Notes: a model not told the origin generated them from the letters alone. A DNA stretch of 64,000 nt from Tetradesmus obliquus (GCA_030272155.1 CP126198.1:4278001-4342000); one strand, 5' to 3'. Shown: positions 23,907 to 36,491, counted from the stretch's first letter. Made by a program: numbers and translations.

Positions 23907-24806
23907 GTTTTTATGGCATGTTCAGTGAAGGTACTAGCAGATGAAGGCAGGCAGTAGTACTGCAGGGCTTGCATTTGGCATGTGGCGAGTTGCAGCTCAC
24001 ACCAGACTATAGTGACTCGTATTGCTGTGCAACTTGCTGACTTCCCTGCTGCCTGCCGCTGCTGCTGCTGCTGTGCAGACTGGCGAGCCCAGCCTTGAGG
24101 AGGCCACCGCCTTTGCCAAGGCCATCCACGAGAAGTTCCCCGGCAAGCTGCTGGCCTACAACTGCAGCCCCAGCTTCAACTGGAAGAAGAAGCTGGACGA
24201 CGCCACCATTGCCAAGTTCCAGGCAACACTGGGAGCACTCGGCTACAAGTTCCAGGTGCGCGGCTGGGCTCGAAATTTGTACACATGTGGCAGTGCTGGC
24301 ATGATGATGTTTGCCTGCAGGTGCTGTGGCAGCATGTTGCATGTTAGATGAGCAGCTAAGGCATCGTCCTCGTGAATCCTGCAACATGTGGCACACATTG
24401 CTTGGCTGGCAGCAATGATCAGGCGCAGCCAGGTGTTACGCCAGCAGTGCATCTGCCGTGTCTTTTACTTTTGACACATGCACAACATGCTGACTTCCTC
24501 CTGCCCCTGCTGTCCCTGCTGCCCCTGCTGCTGCCACTGCTGCCCCTGCAGTTTGTGACTCTGGCTGGCTTCCACGCGCTCAACTTCAGCATGTTCACGC
24601 TGGCCCACGACTACGCCAGCCGCGGCATGGCCGCCTACGCTGAGCTGCAGGCCAAGGAGTTTGCGGCTGAGAAGCAGGGCTACACCGCCACGCGCCACCA
24701 GGGCTTTGTGGGCACAGGCTACTTTGACGACCTGGCGCAGGCCATTGCACAGGGCCAGGCCAGCACCACAGCACTTACCGGCTCCACAGAGGAGGAGCAG
24801 TTTTAA
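22466..24806 (+). CDS. ICL: Isocitrate lyase, copy A
   Basis: Five exons: 22466-22679, 22898-23398, 23624-23727, 24079-24255, 24552-24806; 416 residues and in phase throughout. The enzyme splits isocitrate into succinate and glyoxylate, the committing step of the glyoxylate cycle used for growth on acetate or fat. The signature KKCGHMGGK is at 177-185 with the catalytic Cys179. SGWQVA, the acidic metal-binding stretch ADAEAGFGG and the C-terminal [12 protein letters not shown] are all present. The length matches the algal/bacterial short form, not the roughly 575-residue land-plant form. No peroxisomal SKL-type ending is present (it ends EEEQF), so a cytosolic site is likely. The protein is identical to copy B, 5.3 kb away in inverted orientation; the 20 nucleotide differences are all synonymous. 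A TGTAA signal follows at 25624-25628. Confidence 0.97.
23854..23905. repeat. GCT/CTG microsatellite in intron 3 of isocitrate lyase A
   Basis: About 17 uninterrupted GCT units, absent from the matching intron of copy B. Confidence 0.95.
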
Positions 24807-26405
24807 GCTGCGGGCCTAGTAGTATGTGTTGCTGGATAAGCTGCTTAGTTTCTGATGTGCTGTTTTCAGGTGCTGCTGGTGTGTTTGTGTGCAGCGGTTT
24901 TGTTGTCGTTCACTGGTCATTCAGCAGGCAGCTGCATGTGTTGCTTACAGCAGCGGCTGTAGCTCATGTGTCATGCTGTCCTGCTGCCATTGGTAGGCAG
25001 TTTTGTTGCTGTGGCTTTGGGTGTGTAGTTGAGGTTGTTACTCCTCAGAACACAAGCACTGGCTGTGTGTTGTATCACATGCCAAGTTTTGTCAGGGCAG
25101 GTTGGTTTCCTGTGAACCAAGAGCAGAGTGGACCTATTGTACAGCAGCTGCTGTGCCAGACAGCAGCAAGTATGTGTCAGCATGAGGCTGAATGTGGGAC
25201 ATGCATTGTGAGGGTGTGCTTTTTTTGATTCAAAACTCGGAGTGCTGGGCTGTACATGCTGACCTGGGCTGGACTCGGCCAGTTTGCACAGTCAACACTG
25301 CTGCAGTTTGATGGTCAAGTGCGCAACACCAACATTGCTGCCAGCTTACAGCAGCTCTGATCTCCAGTGAAAGTGCTTCCTCAACTTGTCTTTGTATATT
25401 GTACCATTGCACAGGGAACCAGAGTGAAGTCTCCCTGCTGTTGTATCATGCATAACATACCTTGCAGCAAGCTACCGTTGTCAGATTGTGACAAACAAGC
25501 GTGCCGCATAGCTGCATTTAACGTAGAACTGTTTTCTGTGTGAGCAACTTTCAGCTGGCTGCTATGCAGCTGATACTGCCTTTGGTGTAGGGCAGGTGGC
25601 TCTGCAGTAGCTAGCAGATATCATGTAACTTCCATGAGTCATTTTTGTCTTTTCTGCAGTGTATACAACCTGGCAGACAGCAGCAAGAGTGGTACCAACC
25701 TTGCAAAGCTGTATACAAAAAAAGGTTTGCAGCTCTGGTGCCAACAATCATAGTCTGTTCCACGCCATAGGCACCTCTATCGGTACATGCAACACTGGAC
25801 ACTGTTCCACATTGGTAGCAAACTGGTTGGTTGGTAAAGACCTACAGGCTAGTAACTGCCAATACAGGTGCCAGTCAAATCAACGCAGGTGCTGCTGCTG
25901 CTGGTTAGGCTGGGGGAATGCTACAGTGCCATGGCAAGAGCCCTCAGCCTGAGGCTTGCCGGTCAAGCTGACCTAAGGGAAAGGCAGTTGTGGTGGTTGG
26001 CCCCAACCCCGCATTATATGGTCACTGCTTTTGTGATGTAGTGCATGCTAGAGTCTTACTGCATAATGGCAATGCCAGTAATGCTGCTTCTGGCCGGTAC
26101 CACGTACACAGAGCGTGGGAATCCCCCTTGCTCTGAAGCAAGGTCAAGTTGACCAGGTCCGTCGCCCTTGCTCAACCTGGGTCAGCATTCCGAAACCCAA
26201 TCGCGTATGTGCAACCAAGACGCAATTAACGCTCGATCAGCCGGCCTTTTGCACCAGGCCGATGTGGATATCTGCCTTTTTTCAAACAATGGGGTGCGGA
26301 TCAAGGCTCTAAAACCTTGTCACAACCTTGTGTGTAGAGTGTTTTTATGGTGCTGCTTTGTTTACCCACAATGTAGCCTTCACAACCGGCACACATACTT
26401 GCAGA
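24807..26405 (+). other. T/G-rich 3' region of isocitrate lyase A, then intergenic DNA
   Basis: T/G-rich to about 25640 with TGTAA at 25624-25628. Beyond it I see no gene; GGTCAA-G-TTGACC near 26143 is a small palindrome. Confidence 0.5.
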
Positions 26406-28038
26406 ATGCAGCTCGCGGACGACGACCAGGAGCAGTGTCCAGTTTGCGGCAAATGGTTCACCCACGACTACTTGCTGTTCCAGCATCCAAAACAGAGGTG
26501 CTTCGAGCATTTTAACATCACGGTAGCGAGCACGGCTGTGGATGCTACCAGGCAGGCTGCCCCAGCAGCAGCAAGCCTTGGCACCCGGGACCCTGCCTTG
26601 GCAGGCTCAGCAGCTGCTGCAGGGATGCAGCAAGGGCACGAGGACCAGACTCGCATGTCCCAAAGTCACACACCAGCAGCGGTGGGGGATGACACAGTAA
26701 TGCCAGCAGATGGCAACAGTGGCATAGCTGCCCGTATGCAGAACCCGTTACGGAACACCAGACTGCACTGCTGTTGGCAACACAGCCCCGTCAACCCTGC
26801 AAGATGAATTTGAGGCGTGGCTAGTTGCCAATTGCACAAGTGCGTGCCAAACACCACATGCAGGAAGTTGGTTGTTCGTGTGCTGCTTGCTCTATAGTTT
26901 GGCTGGCAGGTAGCACTGCAGCGTTTGAATCGCAACTGATGCCTGCAGCGCTAGTGCAAGAGAGCTGCTATTTGTATGCGCTGGCCAAAGGCCACACAAA
27001 ATCAGGGGCATTGTCACACAGTAAGTAAACAGGACCATGCACCAGCACAGCAACAGCAACTGCGATTGCAGTGCAGCTGTGCAAGTGCTGGATTGTCAAG
27101 ACAGTAGTGTCAACAGCAGCACAAGCAGCACACAGCACTGCTATGAGCAGTTTGATTCAGCATCTACGCATAACAGCCCAACACATCAAGTGTAGCCTGC
27201 TACCATGTTCACCATTCACTGCTTCAGTATGTTATGTCCGCCGGCAATGCTGCTGCTGCTGCAGCCGAACAGCTGCAGGAAGTGTACAACATCTTCGCAC
27301 TGTACCCCGGCCAAGCATTCACTCCCAGCTCTTTGGATGCTGAAGAGCTCATCAAGCAAGTTACCCAGGCCTTTCATGATCCATCACTGCTTAAAGGTGC
27401 GCAATCTTGCATTTACCACGCTCCTTTGGGATTCTAGCTGTGTAATTATGCCATTTTACCCAGGACTTTCGTTGGTTTAGGCTTTACATTTGAGGTGCGT
27501 GAGGCGGCAAAGATGTTGAAAGCAGCACATCCAATTCCTTAGCTGTTGACCATGTCAGGACATGCTGGTGGATGAGTGCCGGCAGTGTTTGGTTGGGCAC
27601 CAGGCACAAAATGCATGACAAAAACATACGGCTCCAGGGTCCCGAAGGACCATGGTAAATGCATATCTACGCACCTTCAAGAATGCTGGACCAGCACCAA
27701 CTAAGCACCCAGGCGACCCAACATGCATGATGCTTGCCAGATTTGACCACGAGCACTGCAACAAAAGCAAGTTTGCTGGCTGCTGTTGCTCTGCGCAGGC
27801 CCTCAACAACAGTGCAGCAAAGGTGGTAGCTGACAAGGGCGCCGCTGCCTGGACCAGCTCCACCATGCAGTCAGTGGCAGCGCTGCAGCACAGCAGCAGC
27901 GTTGACAGCAGCAGGGTGGGCCTGGGGCTTGAGGCTGCTGCTGGCAGCAGGCTGCTGCTGGGCCAGGCATTGCAAAGCTGCGTAGAGCTGCTGGCGCTGC
28001 GGGCAGCAGGCGCGAGCGCTGATGGCAGCAACTGTTAG
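26406..28038 (+). CDS. Uncharacterised protein with a C2HC zinc finger (exon model incomplete)
   Basis: I do not recognise this gene. An ATG at 26406 opens a frame with CPVCGKWF ... H-PKQR-C, spacing C-x2-C-x12-H-x4-C, as in a C2HC zinc finger, followed by an Ala/Gly/Gln-rich tail. A later exon (about 27228-27396) encodes an amphipathic stretch AEQLQEVYNIFALYPG ... ELIKQVTQAFHDPSLL. The last exon (27800-28038, after a CGCAG acceptor) encodes ALNNSAAKVVADKG, ends RAAGASADGSNC and stops at TAG. Codon composition supports coding, but the phase of the exon near 27396 does not match the last exon, so an exon is missing from my model. TGTAA follows at 29018-29022. Nothing in the flanking isocitrate lyase genes hints at a function. 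Confidence 0.35.
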
Positions 28039-28047
28039 CGCTGCTTT

Positions 28048-28151
28048 GGGCATCATATGCACCAGTTGGCTGTGGGCATCATATGCACCAGTTGGCTTTG
28101 GGCATCATATGCACCAGTTGGCTGTGGGCATCATATGTACCAGTTGGCTTT
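28048..28151. repeat. 26-bp tandem repeat, four copies
   Basis: Units start GGGCATCATATGCACC at 28048, 28074, 28100 and 28126, with one or two changes each, and decay to the right. The repeat starts 9 bp after the stop codon of the C2HC gene. Confidence 0.95.
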
Positions 28152-28242
28152 TGTGCATATTATGCACTGCATATCATCTGCGGCTGTGGCTGTTGACTGG
28201 GATGACTGGATTGCAGTGGTTTGGCTGTGGTCGACTGGCTGT

Positions 28243-28410
28243 CCCCGAGCGGCGGTGCCTGGATCAGCTCCACAATGCAGTCGCTGGCAGCGCTGCAGCA
28301 GCTGCGACAGTAGCGGTTTGACCCTGGGGCCTGAGCTCGCTGCTCAAAAAGGGGCTGCTCGGCTGTGCAGAGCTACGGAAGCTGCTGGCAGCGGGCGCGA
28401 GCGCTGATGT
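28243..28410 (+). pseudogene. Degenerate duplicate of the last exon of the C2HC gene
   Basis: GCCTGGATCAGCTCCAC and the following CAGCGCTGCAGCA match 27847-27890 with few changes, and the end GGCGCGAGCGCTGATG matches the end of the true exon at about 28010-28023. The middle has diverged and contains stops. It lies just beyond the 26-bp tandem repeats. Confidence 0.7.
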
Positions 28411-30102
28411 GGCTGCAGAAGTCGACTCTTCCAGAGGATTCCGAAGTGACCGTAGAGTGTATGGTGCAGACTAGCTCTTTGTGTGTCCAGGATTGTGATG
28501 ACTGCAGCATGTATATAACATGCAGGGCTGGTTGCACATGGCAGCTGCGCCAGGCACGGGCGCAGTGTCGCTTGCTGCTGTCAGCTTAGTAGGCAAGGCT
28601 GCCTAAGCTCCCTCAGCTTTCGGCTCATCCTGCATGCCACTGGCAGCTATGTGCCATCCATCCTGCTGGTTGGTGCAATGATGCTATGTGCGCCAGCCAT
28701 GGCGCTGCTATAAACCGGGGAGCGGGTACGGCAGAGGCACCCAGCATGGCTGCAGGGTAGCTAGCTGGCGTGGGCATCCCAGGTACAAGACAGCAAGCAG
28801 TGCATACAATGGAGCTGCAGTTTGGAGCAAACTCGGCGTGTTGTCACTGTGGCACCATTTTGGTTCTGTCACTGTGCAACCATGTTGACAGCAGCGTGTG
28901 CTGTGTGGGCTGGGCATTGTTCTGCCGTGCAACTTGAAGTTTGAAGCTTTGTGTCGAGCTCTGAATATGAGGTAGGGGACGTCCCTACATATATATGCGT
29001 CTTGGCTGCTTACATGCTGTAATCGGTACTGCTGCGTTCTTGTAAAGTCAAAAGTTTCTTTCTTTCTTGTATGGAGCCCCTCTTTCATCATGATTCCAGT
29101 ACCACTGACAGCTTCAAGCAAGAAGGTTCCCTTTTATTGTACCACAGAGGGGCGCATACAACTCTCTCTGCCAGCAAGATGTAATCATGTTGCAATGAAG
29201 CAAGCCACTGTCTGCCTCACTCCCTTCCCAAAGCCTGTCCAGCCAAGCAATTGTAGTCACTACCCGCCTTCCCTTTGACGGGCAATCACAAGTCCCAGAG
29301 CAATGGCAGCAAGACAAGAACAATAATCGTGTGCGCACAGTTGGCGCTGCAGCTGCATGATGGCACACGGAAGGCATACACACCATAGTACAGCCTGGGA
29401 AGGAATGACGGAACATGCACACCCCGCATTTGAGCGGTTTGATCGGATTTGTTGCAATCCTGCAAGTGCCACTGCTGTGGTGGTGAAAGACGCATGGTTC
29501 ATTGGTCCCCAAGTCAAAACATACACAAGTGAAACAGTTTCCAAACTCACATGTGAAAGCACACACTGCTTCACATCAACGAACATGCACAAGCAGTGGG
29601 AAAATGCCATAGGGTTTGCACCACTACAGCCGCGCCTGTCTGCTGCACGCACACTTTCCTGTGGGTGTCATACAGCTCTGAGAAGCTGACAAACTGTTAT
29701 AACACTGGTAAAGCAGATCAAGTAACACACTATGTAACAACAGCCCATACAGCCGTCCAGCAGGCATTCAACCTACTGTACAACTGCAAGGATCTAAAAA
29801 ACTTACACACAAGCTCCTGCATTTGTCCCTCACCGCACGCCTGCCCCTCACACACTTCTAATCTGTCCTGCTTTGCAGCACCCTCCCGCTGCACACTCCA
29901 TGATCTGCATGCAGCAACCTGCTGCAGCAAGCCTCCACAGCACTGTACACAACCTCAACTGCTTATGCACACACAGCCAAAGCGACGCGACAAGATATGC
30001 ATGCAACACAGCCAATGCTGCCACGCCACCTTCCAAGGTAATTGAAAGGTTGCAATGACAGGTGCAATCACCATCCCAACCAGGCAAGCCAGCTGCTGCA
30101 GC
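28411..30102. other. Convergent 3' regions between the C2HC gene and isocitrate lyase B
   Basis: Plus-strand TGTAA signals lie at 29018-29022 and 29180-29184. A minus-strand signal (TTACA on plus) lies at 29803-29807, about 300 bp after the copy B stop. The right half is A/C-rich on plus, as expected for a minus-strand 3' region. I see no gene. Confidence 0.5.
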
Positions 30103-32444
30103 TTAGAACTGCTCCTCCTCTGTGGACCCTGTGAGTGCTGTGGTGCTGGCCTGGCCCTGTGCGATGGCCTGCGCCAGGTCGTCAAAGTAGCCTGTGCCCA
30201 CAAAGCCCTGGTGGCGCGTGGCGGTGTAGCCCTGCTTCTCAGCCGCAAACTCCTTGGCCTGCAGCTCAGCGTAGGCGGCCATGCCACGGCTGGCGTAGTC
30301 GTGGGCCAGCGTGAACATGCTGAAGTTGAGCGCGTGGAAGCCAGCCAGGGTCACAAACTGCAAGGGGTAGCAGCAGCAACAGCAGCAGCAGCAGGGGCAG
30401 GAGGGGTCAGCGCATTGTGCATCACTTTTCGTACACAGTCAGCTAGCCGGGTGACTGCAGACTGGCGATGTGCCTCCTCAGTGCTGCCAAGCATTGCAAA
30501 ATGCTGCATCTGGCAGTAGACTATCTGGCTGCTTAGTCACCAGGCACAAGGAAATGCACAATACATGTGCAGCAGGACAAGGCCTTAGCTGCTTGAATGT
30601 GCTGCTACACTCTCAAACCACACCGCACCGCGCACCTGGAACTTGTAGCCGAGAGCTCCCAGTGTTGCCTGGAACTTTGCGATAGTGGCGTCATCCAGTT
30701 TCTTCTTCCAGTTGAAGCTGGGGCTGCAGTTGTAGGCCAGCAGCTTGCCGGGGAACTTCTCGTGGATGGCCTTGGCGAAGGCGGTGGCCTCCTCAAGGCT
30801 GGGCTCGCCAGTCTGTAGCAGCAGCAGCAGGCAGTGGCAGGCAGCAGAGAACTCAGCAAGTTGCACAGCATAACAGGATGAGCCACAATTCTGTGGATAG
30901 CTGCAGATCTCTGGCAAGCAGAAGGAAGCAATGGCAAAGTTGCCAGGCCTGTATCACCATTGCAGATGCAGTAGCAGTTTGCAGCAGATACCTTCTTCCA
31001 GCATTGAGCTGCAGGTTTGCATAGTACAGTAAGTAGCAAGCACCTCTGCACCAGCAGCAGCACTGCAGGCACAGTCTAGAGTCAAGCCTTCTCACCTCGA
31101 ACCAGACCAGGTCTGCGTATGGTGCGTAGGCCAGGCCGCGGGCAATGGCAGACTCAATGCCACCCCTGATCTGGAAGAAGCCCTCAGAGGTGCGCCCGCC
31201 TGCAGGAAAGAAAAGAAGGTAGGGGGGGGGGGGGGGGGGGCGCGGCAGGTGGGCACGGCAGGCAGGGAGTCAGATTGTTGCAGTCGCAAATGCACCTGGG
31301 TGATGCTGTACACATGCAGCACGCACCAGCAGTGCAGTACAACCCGGCATCCCAGTTGCAACACAATGACAATCTCCAGACGATCAAGACCATTGTGCAG
31401 CAAGTAGCAGCCCATCTACAAGGCAGGCAGCCAGCAGCCAGCAGCCCTCCGCCCTCAGCCCACCTGTGCAGAATGCCCTGTCGCGCTCATCGATGTCGCT
31501 GGTCAGCAGGAAGGCGCCCAGGGCGTCAGTGCGCGCGATGATGACGGTGGGGGTGTCGCTGACGTCAGCGGCCAGGCGCGCCGCCTGCAGCTTCTGCACA
31601 AACTCGGATGTGGGCACCAGCACCTTGCCGCCCATGTGGCCGCACTTCTTGGCAGACGCCAGCTGGTCCTCAAAGTGCACGCCCGCGGCGCCGGCCTTGA
31701 TCATGGCGCGCATGAGCTCGTAGGCGTTGAGGTTGCCGCCAAAGCCGGCCTCCGCGTCCGCCACGATGGGCGCAAACCAGTGGATGTCGGACTTGCCCTG
31801 GGAGTGCTGGATCTGGTCGGCGCGGATGAAGGCGTTGTTGATGCGCTCGATGACCTTGGGCACGCTGTCGGCAGGGTACAGGCTCTGGTCGGGGTAGGTC
31901 TGCAGCGCGCTGTTGGCGTCGCCTGCCACCTGCCAGCCAGACAGGTAGATGGCCTTCAGGCCAGCTGCAGCAGCAGCACGGCAGGCAGGCAGGGCAGGCA
32001 GGCAGGAACAGCAGGCAGGAGATGGTGTCAGTGATCCACCACAAATGCAGCGAGGCGGGGTAGAACTGCGAAAGCTGTATCCAATTATCAAACAACCATA
32101 AAAAGCATTGCAATTAGATTGCTTGTACTCGCTGGTGTTTGCTAGGCCTGACACTGGCAGTGTAGAAGGGTTACGAGAACGGACAGCTGAGTACGTGATG
32201 GCCAATGCCAGCAGCCCTGCAAGCACTCACCCTGCACTTGCTGAACAGCCTGGTTGCCGGTGAGAGCACCCAGGGCATGGATGTAGGGCTCGGTGTGCAG
32301 CAGCTTCCACAGGCGCTCGGCACCATGGCGGGCCAGAGTGTGCTCGATCTTCATGCTGCCGCGGAGCTTCTCAACATCCTGCTTGGTATACAGGCGAGAA
32401 ACACCCTCCCAGCGCTTGTCGTCGGCAGAGGCAGCGAAAGCCAT
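30103..32444 (-). CDS. ICL: Isocitrate lyase, copy B
   Basis: Five exons, with the same lengths as copy A: 32444-32231, 31964-31464, 31199-31096, 30812-30636, 30357-30103; 416 residues. The protein sequence is identical to copy A, including KKCGHMGGK and Cys179. By my alignment the synonymous differences are 3 in exon 1 (214 nt), 1 in exon 2 (501 nt), 2 in exon 3, 7 in exon 4 (177 nt) and 7 in exon 5 (255 nt). The introns (266, 264, 283, 278 bp) are not alignable with those of copy A (218, 225, 351, 296 bp), except for about 50 bp at the start and 40 bp at the end of intron 1. A TATATAAC element lies on the minus strand at 32569-32577. Both copies look functional. Confidence 0.97.
31222..31240. 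repeat. Run of 19 G in intron 2 of isocitrate lyase B
   Basis: A homopolymer on plus, poly-C in the transcript; it could form a G-quadruplex in DNA. Absent from copy A. Confidence 0.95.
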
Positions 32445-33913
32445 GTTGTCGCCGGGTTGCTGATGTGTCAGCGAATGATGGTCAGGCTCAGCGAGCTGGT
32501 TAATCGCAAGCCTTTCCGTGCTGTGAGGGATCAGGTGCAGGAGTGAAGTAGCAATGCACATGCATTGGGTTATATAGGCCGGGCAACAGGCTGCGTAGGA
32601 GGTGCTTAGTCAGCTGTTAGTTTGCAAATGACTCCTCGTCACCAAACGTAACCCGTCCAAATCCCCTTATCCGTTAAGCTAATCATCAAACAAACAAGAT
32701 GTTAAGGAAAGTTGTAATGGGGCAGAGACCAGCATCTGAAAGGTTCTGGACAGAGAGAACGCATACTTGTGCTCAAAGCCTCGGTTTGCACCATGCACGA
32801 CCGCAGGCATGGCGCCGTATACCCCATTTGCTTCTGGTGAAATTCTGCAAAGTTCTTGGCAGCACGGATCATCTACTGTTCCATCTACTTGAAATGTAAC
32901 TTGCAGTGATGTCGCGTCAATCTGCGCCAGTGACATAATGGCAGCACACATCAACTGTAGGCAGATACAACAATTTTGTGTTGAGGCAGTGTTGACGAGT
33001 GATGCCGTGTGCTGTTCTCGGCTGGCACCACACCTGCTGGGACCAGTCATCAACTGCAACAGCACTGCTGAGTGGACTGTTCAACAGCAACCAAGCTGTT
33101 ACACTGCTGTATGAGCACTTGGAACTGTACAAGCTTGCGCCAGGTGTGCTCAAGTATCTTGACAAGATTATATCTCGCTACGCCTGGGCAGCACCACTTG
33201 ACTGGCTCCTTGCAAGTAATTGCTTACCTACCAAGAGGTGCTCACCACGTGCTGCATGCCATGCTGCATAACAACTGCGGACGGATTATGCATGCAACAA
33301 TCACTCCATATCTCCGCCCCCATACATTGCATGCAACCTTCTGCAATCGCTAGCGCATAGGTTGGGTGATGCGATGCTTGTGTCAGCGCACCCTGCTTGC
33401 ACAGTGCATCTGCCCTGTTCTCCATCGCCACAGTCAGCACCACCCATGCCGTGCAGCATGATCTGCCAACTGTGGCTCAGCTTACCACCATCAAACACCT
33501 ACGAATCCATGCTTACAGATAAGCTGTAGAGCCGCCTGATGCAATCGCATGGTTATGCAGTGCTGTTGCTGACGCGGTTGGACACACCTTTGCAACATCT
33601 GTTGAAACACACGTGCAGCTCAGCAAAGGCCAGCTGGCACCTGTCCAATTCAACTGACTCGAGTAGCACTGTTATGCCTGATTTGATGCCTTTGCCCTGT
33701 TGCAAGGCAGCGCCACTTAGCCGCCTACGGCAAACGCACAGATGTGCAAGTCACATATCATGCAACATGCCAGCCTGCTTTGCAGGCGGTCACCACAGCC
33801 CTAACAAAATCAGCGCATGCTCTCAACACCAGGCTCCTCACTATATGCGGCACAAGACCCTCATCACACACAACACTCTACGCTGCCACAAAGCTCTGCT
33901 GCTGCCTGCTCAC
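32445..33913. promoter_or_regulatory. Isocitrate lyase B promoter and 3' region of the OPR-like gene
   Basis: GCTGACACATCAGC lies on the minus strand at 32457-32472, close to the start codon. The TATA-like element is at 32569-32577. TTACA at 33513-33517 is the TGTAA signal of the minus-strand OPR-like gene, whose A/C-rich 3' region fills 33500-33913. No other gene is visible. Confidence 0.5.
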
Positions 33914-34494
33914 TCAAGCAACGCTCGATGCTACTGGTGTCGCCTGACCAGCCATCCCCCCGCCACTCTCAAGCTGCAGCAGCAGCTGCAAGCACGCCTC
34001 CACACACACCTCACCATCACTACTCTCACCATCAACGGAACCACTCTGCTGCCCACCCAGCCCCTGCTGCCCCAGCTGCTGCGCTGCCCATCGTGCTGCA
34101 TCCACAAAACCCGCACTCGGCTGCACCTGCAGCGCCAGCAGCGTCCGCAGCAGCAGCTCAAGCTCCCCTGCCTGCAGCTCAACTAACCTCGGCTCCAATG
34201 CAGCCATTGCACTGCCAGCCCAGCTGCCATCTGCGCTGTGTCCCATGCTGTGCAATGCATCTAACACAGCCACTACGCCACTCGGCTGCAGCAGCGTCAG
34301 CTTGCTGGCCAGCTGAGCAGCAGCAGCCTGCAGCCACAGCGCGCTTGGCTGCAGGCCGCTTGCACGCAGCGCCAGCAGCACCGCAGCCAGGTCGTCCGCG
34401 GGGAACACAGGAAGCTTGGCTGCTGTCTCACGCAGGAAGGCACCCGCCCATTCCGCTGTCAGCAACTCCGCCACAGCTGCGCTGCCACCACTCG

Positions 34495-34529
<35 letters not shown>

Positions 34530-36457
34530 AGGTTGACTACAGCAGTCAGCAGTGCTGCCAGGCCTGCTGTGTTGAGGCGGGGCAGCTTCTGCTGCGCCTC
34601 ACTGCAGATTGCAGCCAGCTGGCTAGCAGCCAGCGGCAGCTGCAGCGCAGCAAGCCCAGACAGAAGTGCTGCCAGGTCCCTGGCAGCAAAGGCTGGCAGC
34701 TGCCGCTGCACCTGCTGCAGCACCGCTGAGACCCACTCTGCCGCCCGTGTCTCATCAGCAGCTGCCGCATTCTGCTGCTGTAGTATGGTGGGCTGACTGG
34801 TGCCGCTCCTGCCAGCTTGTACCAGCTTGCCAACTGCTGCCGCACTTGCCGCCAGCTGCCACGGCCTGTACTGCCCCAGATGGCTAGTTGTGCTGCAATA
34901 GTACTGCTGCATCCAGCTGCCAGGCGGTACAAGCTGTAGCTCACCCAGTGCAGTCAGCAGCTCCACCAAAGCAGCCACATCAGCAGCAGCCAAGCTATCA
35001 GCAGTAGCACCCCACAGCGCAGCTGCCAGCTGTGGCGCAGGGCTGTGCCGCGCCTCTGCAAACGCTGCCAGCAGCTGCGCGACATCATGCAGCCTGCACC
35101 CAGCCGGGCTGCGGCTGTTGTTACTGCTGCTGCTGCGCCGCAGGTTGCTGCTGCCTCCTTCCGCTGCTGCATTGTCGTCAAGCTGTTGCTGCTGCTGCCG
35201 CTGCCCCTGCGTGACCTGCACCCGCACTGCCTGCTCCACCAGGCATGCTACAGCCTGCTCCTCAAGGCAGGCTAGCCAGCTGGCTGCAGGCTTCACTCCC
35301 ATCTTGACCAGGCCCGCCAGCAGCTGCGACAGCTGGGACAGCTGCGCGGATTGCAGCTTGGCCTGCGCCTCCTGCAAGGCAACAAGTGGGCAGTATGCAG
35401 TAAGCTTTGCAATATGTGCCAGCTGGCTGGCGTCTTGTGGAGCCGCCTGCGCCCCCTGCAAGAGGGCGGGTGGGAGGTCTTTCTTCAAATCCAAACCACT
35501 CGCCACACCACACGTCTGATACTCCTTCTCCTAAGCCCCACACAGCTGAGCCCCACAGCCACTCAGTCACTCGTGCACTCACCTGAATGAGCCCCACCAG
35601 CCACGCATTGCTGGGCCGCACCCCTGCACTGCCTCCTCTGTTTATCATAACAATGCATCACACCACGCAGTTGAGCGCACACCGCTGAGCCGCAGTATAA
35701 AAAAAATCCCAAGTGCACCCACCTGCATGAGTCCTACCAGCCACACATTACTAGGCCGCACGCCTGCACGCGCCAGGCTGCCAGCCAGCCCCGCCAGCTG
35801 CTGCATGCGCAGCCCCGCCAGCCCCGCCCTGCCGCCTGCTGGGCCAGCCTCCAGCAGGTGTGACAGCCTGCCAGGCATGCTGTACTTGAGGGAGGCCAGG
35901 CAGCTGATGCAGCGCAGCAGGTCGCGCGGCCGCAAAGGAGCTGCTGCTGCTGCTGCTGCTGGTGATGGTTTTGCTGGAGTTGCTGTTGCTGGTTGGGGTG
36001 GTGGTGTCTCGCAGCTGGCATGCGCGTCTAACAGGTCGTACGCCTGCAGCCAGGCAGTGCAGAGGTGTGTGTTTACTTGCGCTGTGTGTGCCATGAATAC
36101 TGCAAGCTAGTCATACACTCGCAACAGGCAAGCTACTACAGAACAACAGCCTCTCTAACGCCGAGTACCCTGCTTGTGGGGGCAGCTTTCGCAAGTGCAA
36201 GTTCTCACGCATATCAGCAAGCAGGCCACACATCAAACACTGCAAGCAGCAGCCAACATAGCCAGGCAGTTGCTGTCACACTCACCAGCGACAGCAGCTG
36301 TTGCAGTGCCTGGTCTTCCACAAACACGCTGTTGCTGCTGCTGCTGCTGCTGCTGGCTGCACCAGCGCTGTGTGCCCGGCCGATGGCTGCCAGCTGCTCC
36401 ATCAAGCTAAGCATGTCAGCAGCACTGAGCTGCAATTGCTGCTGCTGCCCTTTTTGC

Positions 36458-36491
<34 letters not shown>

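Noticed and set aside
28048-28151. CRISPR-like array
   Set aside because: The 26-bp units are contiguous with no spacers and the DNA is nuclear algal; it is a plain minisatellite.
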